A stretch of DNA of 6,698 nucleotides from Ferrithrix thermotolerans DSM 19514 (GCA_945860575.1 CAMAQQ010000066.1:1-6698); one strand, 5' to 3'; counted from the stretch's first letter, positions 1 through 6,500 are shown. Numbers and translations are program-made. Notes: generated by a model from the sequence alone, not told the origin.

Positions 1-119
1 TTAATTTGACGCGAGCCGCCATCTTTGGCAGCACCGGCTTGAGTCGTCATACCAAATGGTGCGACAACTGCGCCTACCAAAGCCAGAGCGATAACGCGCT
101 TGACTAGTTTGCTTTTCAT
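1..119 (-). CDS. Secreted protein, N-terminal part only; possible ABC transporter substrate-binding protein
   Basis: Only the first 39 complete codons are in the window; the gene continues off the left edge. The protein starts MKSKLVKRVIALALVGAVV, with a lysine/arginine-rich head (K2, K4, K7, R8) and a hydrophobic core at about residues 9-22, then TTQAGAA followed by KDGG. This is a classic Sec signal peptide with a likely signal peptidase I site after the AGAA stretch near residue 32; no lipobox cysteine is visible. An AGGGG ribosome-binding site (130-126) lies 6 nt before the ATG. The gene is divergent from a peptide-type ABC importer that has two permeases and a fused ATPase but no binding protein on its own strand, so a family 5 solute-binding protein is the best guess. 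That role is inference: too little mature sequence is visible to recognise a domain. Confidence 0.65.
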   Translation of the reverse strand, partial: MKSKLVKRVIALALVGAVVAPFGMTTQAGAAKDGGSRQI

Positions 120-308
120 TTATTTCCCCTCTAGGTGGTTGTCCATGGCTATTGCCAAGGAATTATTGACATTAAAACTAACAATTTAAAAGACGACTTG
201 TTCACTCTGAATTAATTTATTGTTCATCAGAATAAATGCCCTGATAGCGTGCTGATTTAGAAGTTTTGGCTTATTTGGCGGGTTTTACAGGGTTTTAAAG
301 GGTTCTAA
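120..308. promoter_or_regulatory. Divergent intergenic region between the secreted-protein gene and the permease operon
   Basis: This A+T-rich stretch must hold the promoters of both divergent genes. On the plus strand TTGACA occurs at 166-171, but no convincing -10 hexamer lies 16-18 nt downstream. Repeats seen: arms ATTTATT (215-221) and AATAAAT (231-237) around a 9-nt centre; CTGAT twice at 241-245 and 252-256, exactly 11 bp apart, with its inverse ATCAG at 226-230; and an imperfect hairpin TGGC-TATT-GCCA at 146-157 in the leader of the minus-strand gene. These could be operator sites, but no known regulator motif is recognised. Promoter positions remain unassigned. Confidence 0.5.
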
Positions 309-309
309 A
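280..309 (+). repeat. Three tandem 10-bp repeats abutting the permease start codon
   Basis: Three consecutive 10-bp units are visible: GGGTTTTACA (280-289), GGGTTTTAAA (290-299) and GGGTTCTAAA (300-309). The last A of the third unit is the first base of the ATG at 309. Units 1 and 2 differ at one position, units 2 and 3 at one position. The AAAGGG spanning units 2 and 3 (297-302) also serves as the only plausible ribosome-binding site, 6 nt before the ATG. The array is either a slipped-strand duplication in the leader or a binding site with a near-helical period. Confidence 0.8.
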
Positions 310-1295
310 TGGTGGGTTACATAGCGCGGCGCTTCTTGAACTTTGTTCTATTGGTGCTTATCGCCTCTTCAATGGGATATTTTCTGGCTTCGATCGCGTT
401 GAGCCCTCGCGGCAACTATGAAGCCGCAAACCCACCGATTCCCAAAGAATCAATCGATGCAGTGTTGAACCGGGCCAACGTCAACGACGAGGTTCCATTT
501 ACAACGCGTTATGTGAAGTGGGCTGGCAATGTTTTGCAAGGCGACTTCGGCGAAGATCTAGATCAAAACCGCGTCAATGAAGAATTCTCGCGCCGAGTTT
601 GGGTGAGTTTGCGATTACTGATGCTCGGCACTTTGCTCGGCGCGACAATTGGCGTGATAGTTGGCGTTGTCAGTGCTGTTCGGCAATATGAGATTTTTGA
701 TCGCAGCACAAGTTTGTTCGCTTATTTTATTTTGTCGACCCCGGTTTTTTTGTTGGCGATTTTGCTCAAGTTTGTCGGCATTAAATTTAACGATGCAATT
801 GGCTCGACTTTTTTCTTCACTCAGGGCGAATATACGCCTGGCTACGTCGGTTCTTCGCTTGGTCGCTTCGGTGATCGACTTCAACATTTGATTTTGCCAA
901 CACTTTCAATTGCGCTCGGCAGTATTTCTTTTTACTCGCGTTATCAGCGCAATACGATGCTCGATGTTTTAAGCAGCGATCACTTGCGTACGGCGCGCGC
1001 GAAAGGTTTGACTCGCCGCCAGGCGTTGTTCAAGCACGGTTTGCGAGTTGCGATTTCTCCGATGGCGACTTTTTTTGCCTATGGCTTTGGTCTGCTAATT
1101 GCTGGCGCCGCATTCACCGAAACAATTTACGGATGGTATGGCATGGGTCAATGGTTTATCAGTGCCGTAGCCAAGAACGACATCAACTCAGTGAGTGCTG
1201 TCGTCACGTTCACCGCGGTGCTTGTGTTGTTCTCAGGCTTTCTAGCCGATGTGATTTTGGCAATTCTTGACCCACGAGTTAGGTCGCGCGCGTGA
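309..1295 (+). CDS. dppB: ABC transporter permease, DppB/OppB family (peptide-type importer)
   Basis: This 328-residue inner-membrane protein is one of the two channel subunits of a dipeptide/oligopeptide-type ABC importer. Helix 1 spans about residues 9-31, followed by the large extracytoplasmic loop (about 32-98) typical of DppB-type proteins, then helices near 101-123, 133-157, 195-212, 252-275 and 296-320. The cytoplasmic EAA loop that docks on the ATPase is seen at about 227-251 (RTARAKGL then HGLRVAISP). Other family signatures are FTETIYGWYGMG at 269-280 and ILDPRVR at 319-325. Length is normal for the family. The ATG at 309 is preceded by a modest AAAGGG site and by three 10-bp repeats. 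Its TGA overlaps the GTG of the next permease (GTGA), so the two are translationally coupled. Substrate cannot be told from sequence: peptides, glutathione, nickel and sugars-linked substrates are all handled by this family, so the symbol is family-level only. Confidence 0.95.
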   Translation: MVGYIARRFLNFVLLVLIASSMGYFLASIALSPRGNYEAANPPIPKESIDAVLNRANVNDEVPFTTRYVKWAGNVLQGDFGEDLDQNRVNEEFSRRVWVSLRLLMLGTLLGATIGVIVGVVSAVRQYEIFDRSTSLFAYFILSTPVFLLAILLKFVGIKFNDAIGSTFFFTQGEYTPGYVGSSLGRFGDRLQHLILPTLSIALGSISFYSRYQRNTMLDVLSSDHLRTARAKGLTRRQALFKHGLRVAISPMATFFAYGFGLLIAGAAFTETIYGWYGMGQWFISAVAKNDINSVSAVVTFTAVLVLFSGFLADVILAILDPRVRSRA

Positions 1296-2197
1296 CGACT
1301 GAGCAAGTAGTAGTAGACGCGGCAGTAGAGCGAATCTCACGCGGACAACTAATTAGACGACGATTCTTTCGCAATAAAACTGCAGTCTTCGGTCTGGGCG
1401 TCATCGCGTTTATGTTTTTGTTTGCTTTTGGCGGCCCGTATATCGGTCAGTGGAATTATTCAGAGAGCGACTTCTCGAGTTTGCTCAAGGGCCCATCGGC
1501 ATCGCATTGGTTCGGCACCACACAAATCGGAGTTGATGTGTTTGCGCAAACGACACGCGGTTTGCAGAAGTCGTTAATAATTGGCTTATTGGTCGCCGTG
1601 TTTTCGACTGGGCTTTCTGCGATTGTTGGTGCCTTTGCTGGCTATCTCGGCGGGCGTGCAGACAAAGCAACTATGTGGTTTGTCGACCTTTTGCTTGTTC
1701 TACCTTCGTTCTTGGTTCTGGTGATTCTCTCGCGTTTTTATCAAGGTAAAACGTGGTTGTTGCTGGTTGTTGGTTTAACAATTTTCGACTGGATGATTAC
1801 TGCTCGAGTCGTTCGAGGTCTCGCAATGAGTTTGCGTGAACGCGACTTCGTTCGTGCCGCACGATATATGGGTGTACCAACACGAAAAATTATCTTCCGA
1901 CATTTGTTGCCAAATATGGCTTCTATTTTAATAATTGCAGCAACATTGAATGTCGGCGGCGCAATTTTGGCAGAAACAGGTTTGTCTTATCTCGGCTTTG
2001 GTGTTGCTGCTCCTGACGTTTCGCTGGGCACGCTAATTGCCGAAGGAACAGGTGCGGCTCTTACTTATCCATGGTTGTTTATATTCGCGGGTTCACTTCT
2101 CGTATTAACTGTCTTGGCAGTCAGTTTTATTGGTGACGGACTTCGTGATGCGTTTGACCCAGGTGCATTGCGCGTTAAGAAAAGCACTGTCTCATGA
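1292..2197 (+). CDS. dppC: ABC transporter permease, DppC/OppC family (peptide-type importer)
   Basis: This 301-residue protein is the second channel subunit, pairing with the DppB-type permease just upstream. The cytoplasmic N-terminus (1-30) leads to helix 1 at about 31-52. The conserved post-helix motif HWFGTTQIGVDVF (72-84) corresponds to the H-x-L/F-G-T-D-x-x-G-x-D-V signature of DppC proteins. Further helices lie near 94-119, 129-148, 153-172, 209-230 and 262-282. The EAA docking loop is at 184-208 (RDFVRAARYMG then IFRHLLPN), and AETGLSYLGFG (227-237) and GDGLRDAFDP (281-290) are family hallmarks. It starts with GTG at 1292, inside the stop of the previous gene, with a short AGG (1281-1283) 8 nt upstream; translation probably relies on coupling. 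Its TGA lies in an ATGA at 2194-2197. Length is normal and no key motif is missing. Confidence 0.95.
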   Translation: MTTEQVVVDAAVERISRGQLIRRRFFRNKTAVFGLGVIAFMFLFAFGGPYIGQWNYSESDFSSLLKGPSASHWFGTTQIGVDVFAQTTRGLQKSLIIGLLVAVFSTGLSAIVGAFAGYLGGRADKATMWFVDLLLVLPSFLVLVILSRFYQGKTWLLLVVGLTIFDWMITARVVRGLAMSLRERDFVRAARYMGVPTRKIIFRHLLPNMASILIIAATLNVGGAILAETGLSYLGFGVAAPDVSLGTLIAEGTGAALTYPWLFIFAGSLLVLTVLAVSFIGDGLRDAFDPGALRVKKSTVS

Positions 2198-2211
2198 AAA
2201 TCGCGTCATGA
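2194..2211 (+). other. Five-codon mini-frame (MKIAS) bridging the permease stop and the ATPase start
   Basis: An ATG at 2194 overlaps the permease stop in the form ATGA, reads five codons (MKIAS) and stops at TGA 2209-2211. That stop overlaps the ATPase ATG at 2208 in a second ATGA. The 10-nt gap between the permease and ATPase genes has no ribosome-binding site near 2208, so this frame could carry ribosomes from one gene to the next by stepwise reinitiation. The geometry is seen directly; the function is inference and chance is possible because the frame is so short. Confidence 0.35.
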
Positions 2212-4250
2212 CTAGCAACGTCGACAACTCAATAATTGAGATTCGCAATCTCTCAGTCACCTTCCCAAGTGAGGCTGGCATCGTTCAAGCGGTGCGTGAT
2301 GTTTCGCTTGACATTCGTGCTGGCGAAGTGCTCGGCATCGTGGGCGAATCTGGTTCGGGTAAGACAGTAACTTCTCTCGCAGCGATTGGCTTGTTGCCCG
2401 ACAGTGCAACAGTTTCTGGGTCGGTCATGTTCAACGGTGTGAATTTGCTCGAGTTAAACGACGACCAGATGTCGAAATATCGTGGCAATGAAATTGCGAT
2501 GATTTTTCAAGACCCGCTCTCGGCACTCAACCCTGTGCATACGATCGGGCGACAAATTGCCGAAGCGTTGTTGATTCATAAAGATGTTTCAACTGAGGCC
2601 GCGCACAAGCGAGCCATCGAGTTGCTCGAAATAGTTGGCATTCCACGACCAGCCGAACGTGCGCAGTCGTACCCGCATGAGTTTTCTGGCGGTATGCGCC
2701 AGCGTGTGATGATTGCTCTCGCAATTGCCAATGAACCAAAAGTTTTGCTCGCCGACGAACCGACGACTGCACTTGATGTCACCGTGCAGGCTCAGATTCT
2801 TGATGTACTCAAGACCGCGCGCGATATGACTGGCGCTGCAATCGTTCTGGTCACTCACGACCTTGGTGTTGTTGCGGGCATTGCCGATCGCGTGGCGATT
2901 ATGTATGCGGGTAAAGTCGTCGAAATTGGCTCGGTCGACGAGGTATATGCGCAACCTGCGATGCCTTACACAATTGGTTTGTTGCGATCGATTCCGCGAC
3001 TCGACATCGCCTCGGGTGAACGCCTGGTTTCAATTTCTGGTGCGCCAGTTTCGCCCGTGAATCTGCCGATTGGTTGTGCTTTTGCACCCCGTTGCCCAGC
3101 CGCAAGCGATGTGTGCACGGCTAAGACTCCTGAGTTGGTCAACTTTTCACCAACCCGATTGACAGCGTGTGCTCGACAGAGCGAAATTTTTGGGTTGCAA
3201 GATGCCGGAAAGTTATTTCAAGAGGGCCCCGCACATGTTGCTGTTTCGTCGATTAGCGATGCCGTCGCACTGGAGGTTCGTGGTTTGCAAAAAACGTTCC
3301 CTCTTTTGAAGGGCTCGCTGTTGCGACGCCGAGTCGGATCTGTTTATGCAGTTGATGGTGTCGACTTAGTTTTACGTCAGGGGCGGAGTTTGGCGCTTGT
3401 GGGCGAGTCTGGTTGCGGCAAAACAACGACGCTGCTTGAAATTTTAAACATGGCCGCGCCAGAAGCGGGTTCAATCACGGTGCTGGGTCGCGATGTCGCC
3501 AAACTTTCAAAGTCTGAACGACTCGAGATGCGCAAAGATTTGCAGATTGTGTTTCAAGACCCGTTTGCTTCGCTAGACCCACGCTTGCCAATCGGTGATG
3601 CGATTGCCGAGCCGCTCGAGAACTTTGGCATGTCGCCACAAGATCAAGAAAAGCGCATTATTGAATTGCTTGAACTCGTGGGCCTTAATCGTGCCCAAGC
3701 TAGCAAGTATCCGAACGAATTTTCTGGCGGTCAGCGCCAACGCATCGCGATCGCGCGCGCCTTAGCACTCAATCCAAAAATTCTTGCGCTCGATGAACCA
3801 GTGTCTGCTCTCGATGTCAGCGTTCGTGCTGGTGTGCTGAATTTGCTTGCTGAACTGCAAGAAAAACTCAAGTTGAGTTACTTATTTGTTTCGCACGATC
3901 TGTCTGTGGTTCAACATGTTGCCGACGACATTGCAGTGATGTATCTCGGCTCAATTGTTGAGTCTGGGCCGGTGCGCGAAGTGTTCGCTAATCCACAACA
4001 TCCGTATACGCAAGCACTGCTGTCGGCGGTGCCGATTCCTGATCCAAAAGTTGAACGCCGTCGCAAACGCATTTTGTTGCAGGGCGAGTTGCCGAGTCCG
4101 GCGAACCCACCGTCGGGCTGTCGCTTTCATACCCGTTGTCATGTTCGTGCAACTTTGTCGCCTGAACTTGCCGCACGATGTGCGAGTGAGAGACCGTCGC
4201 TCAGCACGTACAAACTCGGCGCTGTTGCCTGCCACGCCCCACTCAACTAG
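2208..4250 (+). CDS. Fused ABC transporter ATPase with DppD-type and DppF-type halves
   Basis: This 680-residue protein carries both nucleotide-binding domains that power the importer. Half 1: Walker A GESGSGKT (46-53), Q-loop Q101, signature SGGMRQR (160-166), Walker B with D183-E184, H-loop H217. Half 2: Walker A GESGCGKT (399-406), Q-loop Q450, signature SGGQRQR (506-512), Walker B with D529-E530, H-loop H563. Both ATP sites therefore look catalytic. Each half ends in the oligopeptide-transporter C-terminal region with four cysteines: C290, C296, C303, C321 and C638, C644, C658, C675. In DppD/OppD relatives such cysteines hold a [4Fe-4S] cluster. A linker lies at about 325-352. Single-chain double ATPases are known in GsiA and in mycobacterial OppD. 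I chose ATG 2208 because it begins [17 protein letters not shown], a normal ABC N-terminus; the frame stays open upstream to a TTG at 2130 and an ATG at 2148, which would overlap the permease. Confidence 0.95.
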   Translation: MTSNVDNSIIEIRNLSVTFPSEAGIVQAVRDVSLDIRAGEVLGIVGESGSGKTVTSLAAIGLLPDSATVSGSVMFNGVNLLELNDDQMSKYRGNEIAMIFQDPLSALNPVHTIGRQIAEALLIHKDVSTEAAHKRAIELLEIVGIPRPAERAQSYPHEFSGGMRQRVMIALAIANEPKVLLADEPTTALDVTVQAQILDVLKTARDMTGAAIVLVTHDLGVVAGIADRVAIMYAGKVVEIGSVDEVYAQPAMPYTIGLLRSIPRLDIASGERLVSISGAPVSPVNLPIGCAFAPRCPAASDVCTAKTPELVNFSPTRLTACARQSEIFGLQDAGKLFQEGPAHVAVSSISDAVALEVRGLQKTFPLLKGSLLRRRVGSVYAVDGVDLVLRQGRSLALVGESGCGKTTTLLEILNMAAPEAGSITVLGRDVAKLSKSERLEMRKDLQIVFQDPFASLDPRLPIGDAIAEPLENFGMSPQDQEKRIIELLELVGLNRAQASKYPNEFSGGQRQRIAIARALALNPKILALDEPVSALDVSVRAGVLNLLAELQEKLKLSYLFVSHDLSVVQHVADDIAVMYLGSIVESGPVREVFANPQHPYTQALLSAVPIPDPKVERRRKRILLQGELPSPANPPSGCRFHTRCHVRATLSPELAARCASERPSLSTYKLGAVACHAPLN

Positions 4251-4261
4251 TAGCCATTAGT

Positions 4262-4286
4262 CACCCCCACCTAAGGTTGGCGGGTG
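4262..4286 (+). promoter_or_regulatory. Intercistronic hairpin covering the dehydratase ribosome-binding site and start codon
   Basis: An imperfect stem can be drawn here: CACCC (4262-4266) pairs with GGGTG (4282-4286), CC (4267-4268) with GG (4279-4280), and ACC (4269-4271) with GGT (4275-4277), leaving a TAA loop and single-base bulges at 4278 and 4281. The stem takes up the GTG start codon (4284-4286) and half of the AAGG ribosome-binding site (4273-4276). There is no T-run after it, so it is not a convincing intrinsic terminator. It could lower translation of the dehydratase relative to the transporter genes; that is inference from base pairing only. Confidence 0.4.
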
Positions 4287-4526
4287 GCACCTGACTGGCA
4301 AGAAGTTGATGGTGCGCTGTACAAAAAGTTCGTGTTCGCAAATTTTGCTGAAGCATTTGCGTTTATGACTCGGGTGGCAGCAATTGCCGAAGCGCAAAAT
4401 CATCACCCCGATTGGTCGAACTCGTGGAACGTAGTTGAAATCTTTTTGCGTTCGCACGACAAGGGTGCGATCACCGAGCGCGACCATCGTCTCGCTGCGT
4501 CAATTGACGAATTGCAACAGTTGTAA
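4284..4526 (+). CDS. phhB: Pterin-4a-carbinolamine dehydratase (4a-hydroxytetrahydrobiopterin dehydratase), short form
   Basis: This 80-residue cytoplasmic protein belongs to the PCD/DCoH family, which removes water from 4a-hydroxytetrahydropterin to regenerate the pterin cofactor after aromatic amino acid hydroxylation (EC 4.2.1.96). The family motif E-x3-H-H-P-x-W is present as E36...H40-H41-P42-D43-W44, and the third active-site histidine falls at H58, the same 17-residue offset from the second histidine as in mammalian DCoH. TERD (64-67) and the closing helix also fit. It is short: most members have 95-110 residues with an N-terminal helix before the GW/DW segment, here W5. An in-frame TAA at 4272-4274 rules out an upstream extension, so GTG 4284 is the only sensible start, with AAGG 7 nt upstream. 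No hydroxylase gene is in view, so its physiological partner is unknown. It sits 33 bp after the ATPase and shares one base with the MFS gene. Confidence 0.9.
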   Translation: MAPDWQEVDGALYKKFVFANFAEAFAFMTRVAAIAEAQNHHPDWSNSWNVVEIFLRSHDKGAITERDHRLAASIDELQQL

Positions 4527-5797
4527 TGGCAAAAAGCGTTTTCACTCGAACGGATAAATTTCCGGGCTGGTGGGTCGTCAGCGCCTGCTTCACTCTTTTA
4601 ACTTTCTCTTCGGGTCTCGGCTTCTACGGCCTGGCCGTTTATCTGCAGGCTTTCAGCCGCGAACTCGGTTGGTCAGTTTCGTCGATTTCGTTGGCGACAA
4701 CTTTCTTTTTCTTGGTCGGCGGAGTTTCGGGCATTCCGATCGCCAAGTTAATCGCCAAACACGATGTGCGAATCATGATCATCGGCGGTGCAACGCTCGC
4801 CGCTGTCGCTTTGTTTTCTATGCGCTTCGTTGAGCAGAGATGGCAACTTTTTGTCGCTTACGGCTTTTACGCACTCGGATGGTCAGCATCGGGTATGGGG
4901 CCTGTCACAACCGTCGTCACGCGGTGGTTTCATGTTCGACGGGCGAGCGCACTGGCTGTTGCATCGACAGGTTTATCAATGGGCGGCATTGTCGTCACAC
5001 CATTTATTAAATGGATTCTCGACACTCAAGGCATTCGCAATGGTTCACCATGGCTGGCGTTGATTTGGTTTTGTGGCACCGTGCCAATCACACTGCTTTT
5101 ATTGCGCGCGTTTCCGCAACCATATGGTTGGTTGCCTGACGGCGCGCGAGCTGCGCCGGGTGATGTCGCAAATATTTCGGGCACACCACTTGCCGATGCA
5201 GTGCGAAGCAGGTTCTTCAGAGCAATCACTTTTGGATATATTTTTGCACTCGGTGCTCAAGTTGGTGGTGCGTTACAACTAGTCAAACTCGTTGAAGAGC
5301 GCACAAATCGTTCAACTGCAACGCTTGCAACCATCATTCTCTCGTCGATGTCAATTGTTTCGCGCTTTGTCGCTGGCCGCATTATTCCGAAACTAAACAT
5401 GACACGATTTACAGTTGGTCTCGCGGCGATGCAAGGTGTGTCGCTGGCAAGCCTCGGTTTAGTCAACAATCGAATCGGTTTGCTCATTGCGATCGGTTTG
5501 TTTGGTGTCACGATCGGCAATATGGTGATGATGCAATCGTTGTTGCTGGCTGAGCGTTTTGGTGTTCGCGATTATCCGCTTATTGCGGCGCGTTCTGGTT
5601 TGATTTCATTTTCGGGTACTGCATTTGGACCGCTACTTCTTGGTTGGCTTTACGACGTCGCGGGTGGTTATCGCTCGTCGTATCTCGCCGCCGGAGTCTG
5701 CTCGTTGATCGGCGCAACTCTGTTTTCATTTGCAGGTTCTGCATCTGTGCAACAAGCAGACACATTCAACTTAAATAAAAAAGCGGCCGATGTCTAG
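4526..5797 (+). CDS. MFS transporter, 12 membrane helices, monocarboxylate/oxalate-carrier-like
   Basis: This 423-residue inner-membrane carrier has 12 predicted helices near 15-40, 52-75, 82-100, 107-132, 139-165, 176-195, 232-255, 266-288, 294-312, 316-342, 352-376 and 383-404, with the central cytoplasmic loop at about 196-231. The start, GWWVVSACFTLLTFSSGLGF, and the segment FYGLAVYLQAFSRELGWS then ISLA (from about 33 to 56) resemble monocarboxylate/OFA-type MFS proteins. The usual loop 2-3 motif is degenerate (AKLIAKHDVR, 73-82). The C-terminal half has GWLYDVAGGYRSSY (373-386), typical of helix 11-12 junctions in this group. Substrate is not predictable. The ATG shares its A with the TAA of the dehydratase (TAATG) and no ribosome-binding site precedes it, so translation depends on coupling. 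The last codons (KKAADV and stop) lie inside a terminator stem serving the opposite strand. Confidence 0.9.
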   Translation: MAKSVFTRTDKFPGWWVVSACFTLLTFSSGLGFYGLAVYLQAFSRELGWSVSSISLATTFFFLVGGVSGIPIAKLIAKHDVRIMIIGGATLAAVALFSMRFVEQRWQLFVAYGFYALGWSASGMGPVTTVVTRWFHVRRASALAVASTGLSMGGIVVTPFIKWILDTQGIRNGSPWLALIWFCGTVPITLLLLRAFPQPYGWLPDGARAAPGDVANISGTPLADAVRSRFFRAITFGYIFALGAQVGGALQLVKLVEERTNRSTATLATIILSSMSIVSRFVAGRIIPKLNMTRFTVGLAAMQGVSLASLGLVNNRIGLLIAIGLFGVTIGNMVMMQSLLLAERFGVRDYPLIAARSGLISFSGTAFGPLLLGWLYDVAGGYRSSYLAAGVCSLIGATLFSFAGSASVQQADTFNLNKKAADV

Positions 5798-5821
5798 AAG
5801 TTCTAGACATCGACCGCTCTT
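5777..5821 (-). terminator. Rho-independent terminator for the minus-strand secreted-protein gene, possibly bidirectional
   Basis: Positions 5782-5799 and 5801-5818 form a near-perfect palindrome centred on G5800, with a single C/A mismatch (5787/5813). Read on the minus strand, the stem is followed at once by TTTTTT (5782-5777) and then ATTTAA, an excellent terminator about 20 nt past the TAA of the minus-strand gene. Read on the plus strand the tail is only CTCTTGG, so termination of the MFS operon would be weaker. The left arm overlaps the final codons and stop (5795-5797) of the MFS gene. Confidence 0.9.
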
Positions 5822-5838
5822 GGTGTCGGTTTGGGGGA

Positions 5839-6345
5839 TTATCCGACAGTTGTTGTAGTTACCTTTGATTCGCTTTTGTTTTGCTTACCTTGACCACGCT
5901 CACCGCGTGCTGGCGGCAGGCTGTTGACCATCTCGGTAACTTTCGTTTCTACATTGGCCAATTTTTTGTCAGCCTGTTCTTTAGTGATCTCACCTGAGGC
6001 GAGTTCTTCGGCAATGTAGGTTTTGATATTTGCAACAATTGAGCTGATAACCAACTTGATGTCAACTTTTTGTGCTGTTGCAATTTCTGCGAGTGTCTTG
6101 CCACTTCGTACCTGAGTTCGAAGCTCTTCTTTGGTGAGTTTAAGAATCGCAGCAACTTCTTCCATATTTTTGCCATGGCCATTCTTGCCTTCATGTTGCA
6201 TTTTCTCTGCACTCGCCATGCCAATTGACACCGCTTGTAGCTGTGGTTGAGCACTTACTCCACTTGGTACACCAAGTGTTGATCCTGCGATTGCGCCGGC
6301 AATTGCCATGCCGACGAAAATTGCGATATTTCGTTTCTTCATCAT
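5839..6345 (-). CDS. Small secreted helical protein of unknown function
   Basis: The product has 168 residues. K3, K4 and R5 precede a hydrophobic stretch (about 7-26) and the sequence GVSA-QP, giving a probable signal peptidase I cleavage after A32, so the protein is exported. The mature part has a short His/Gly/Lys linker (about 46-60), then a helical segment (61-142) containing LKLTKEELRTQVRSGKTLAE (68-87), a KVD turn and EITKEQADKKLANVETKV (119-136). I recall similar K/E-rich L-T-x-E-E-L...G-K-S/T-L-A-E-I-A segments in secreted actinobacterial proteins without assigned function. A basic, Gln/Ser/Thr-rich tail (147-168) closes it. Cysteines are absent. The AAAGGA site (6358-6353) sits 7 nt before the first of two consecutive ATGs (6345, 6342). 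It is divergent from a response-regulator gene and followed by a strong terminator, so it is probably monocistronic. Function unknown; a regulated envelope or stress protein is a guess. Confidence 0.85.
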   Translation of the reverse strand: MMKKRNIAIFVGMAIAGAIAGSTLGVPSGVSAQPQLQAVSIGMASAEKMQHEGKNGHGKNMEEVAAILKLTKEELRTQVRSGKTLAEIATAQKVDIKLVISSIVANIKTYIAEELASGEITKEQADKKLANVETKVTEMVNSLPPARGERGQGKQNKSESKVTTTTVG

Positions 6346-6407
6346 TAGATTTTCCTTTCGTAATGCTCTAGGGGGATTCCTTGAGCGAATAGATCTTGCA
6401 ACTCGTT

Positions 6408-6448
6408 ATTAAGAATTAGAACAGCACAAATTAAGAAACTATTAAGAA
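6408..6448 (+). repeat. Three direct ATTAAGAA repeats with helical-turn spacing; candidate response-regulator operator
   Basis: Identical 8-bp copies of ATTAAGAA lie at 6408-6415, 6430-6437 and 6441-6448, with start-to-start distances of 22 and 11 bp, i.e. two and one helical turns. OmpR/PhoB-type response regulators bind direct repeats at about 11-bp spacing as head-to-tail dimers, and the gene starting at 6508 encodes a response regulator. The array lies about 60-100 bp before that gene and about the same distance before the divergent secreted-protein gene. Repeats and spacing are seen directly; the binding role is inference. Confidence 0.5.
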
Positions 6449-6494
6449 GTTGACGCGATCCTGATTCAAGCCATTTCTGGGCATTTGTGGTCAG

Positions 6495-6500
6495 TACCGT
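6495..6500 (+). promoter_or_regulatory. Possible -10 element for a leaderless response-regulator transcript
   Basis: TACCGT matches the actinobacterial -10 pattern TANNNT and ends 7 nt before the ATG at 6508, which would place the transcription start on or next to the start codon. The absence of a ribosome-binding site before that ATG supports a leaderless message. No good -35 hexamer is found 16-18 nt upstream, so this is tentative; TATAGA at 6501-6506 is too close to the ATG to serve if 6508 is the start. Confidence 0.25.

Noticed and set aside
166..191. TTGACA as a plus-strand promoter -35 box
   Set aside because: No acceptable -10 hexamer is found 16-18 nt downstream; the AT-rich TTTAAA is only 13 nt away.
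2130..2207. Extended ATPase N-terminus from TTG 2130 or ATG 2148
   Set aside because: It would overlap the permease coding region and add residues unlike ABC N-termini; ATG 2208 starts just before the conserved first strand.
2589..2954. A 121-codon open frame on the minus strand inside the first ATPase domain
   Set aside because: It lies fully antisense to intact, motif-bearing ATPase sequence, and its translation has no recognisable domain or start signals.
3955..4260. A 101-codon plus-strand frame overlapping the ATPase C-terminus
   Set aside because: The translation is Arg/Cys/His-rich in the way typical of an out-of-frame reading, while the overlapping frame encodes the conserved cysteine region of the ATPase.
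4250..4290. Intrinsic terminator after the ATPase gene
   Set aside because: The hairpin there has no following T-run and it includes the next start codon, so read-through into the dehydratase gene is more likely.
5949..6254. A second minus-strand frame of 101 codons within the secreted-protein gene
   Set aside because: The other frame has a signal peptide, a ribosome-binding site and a terminator; this one has none and is basic, low-information sequence.
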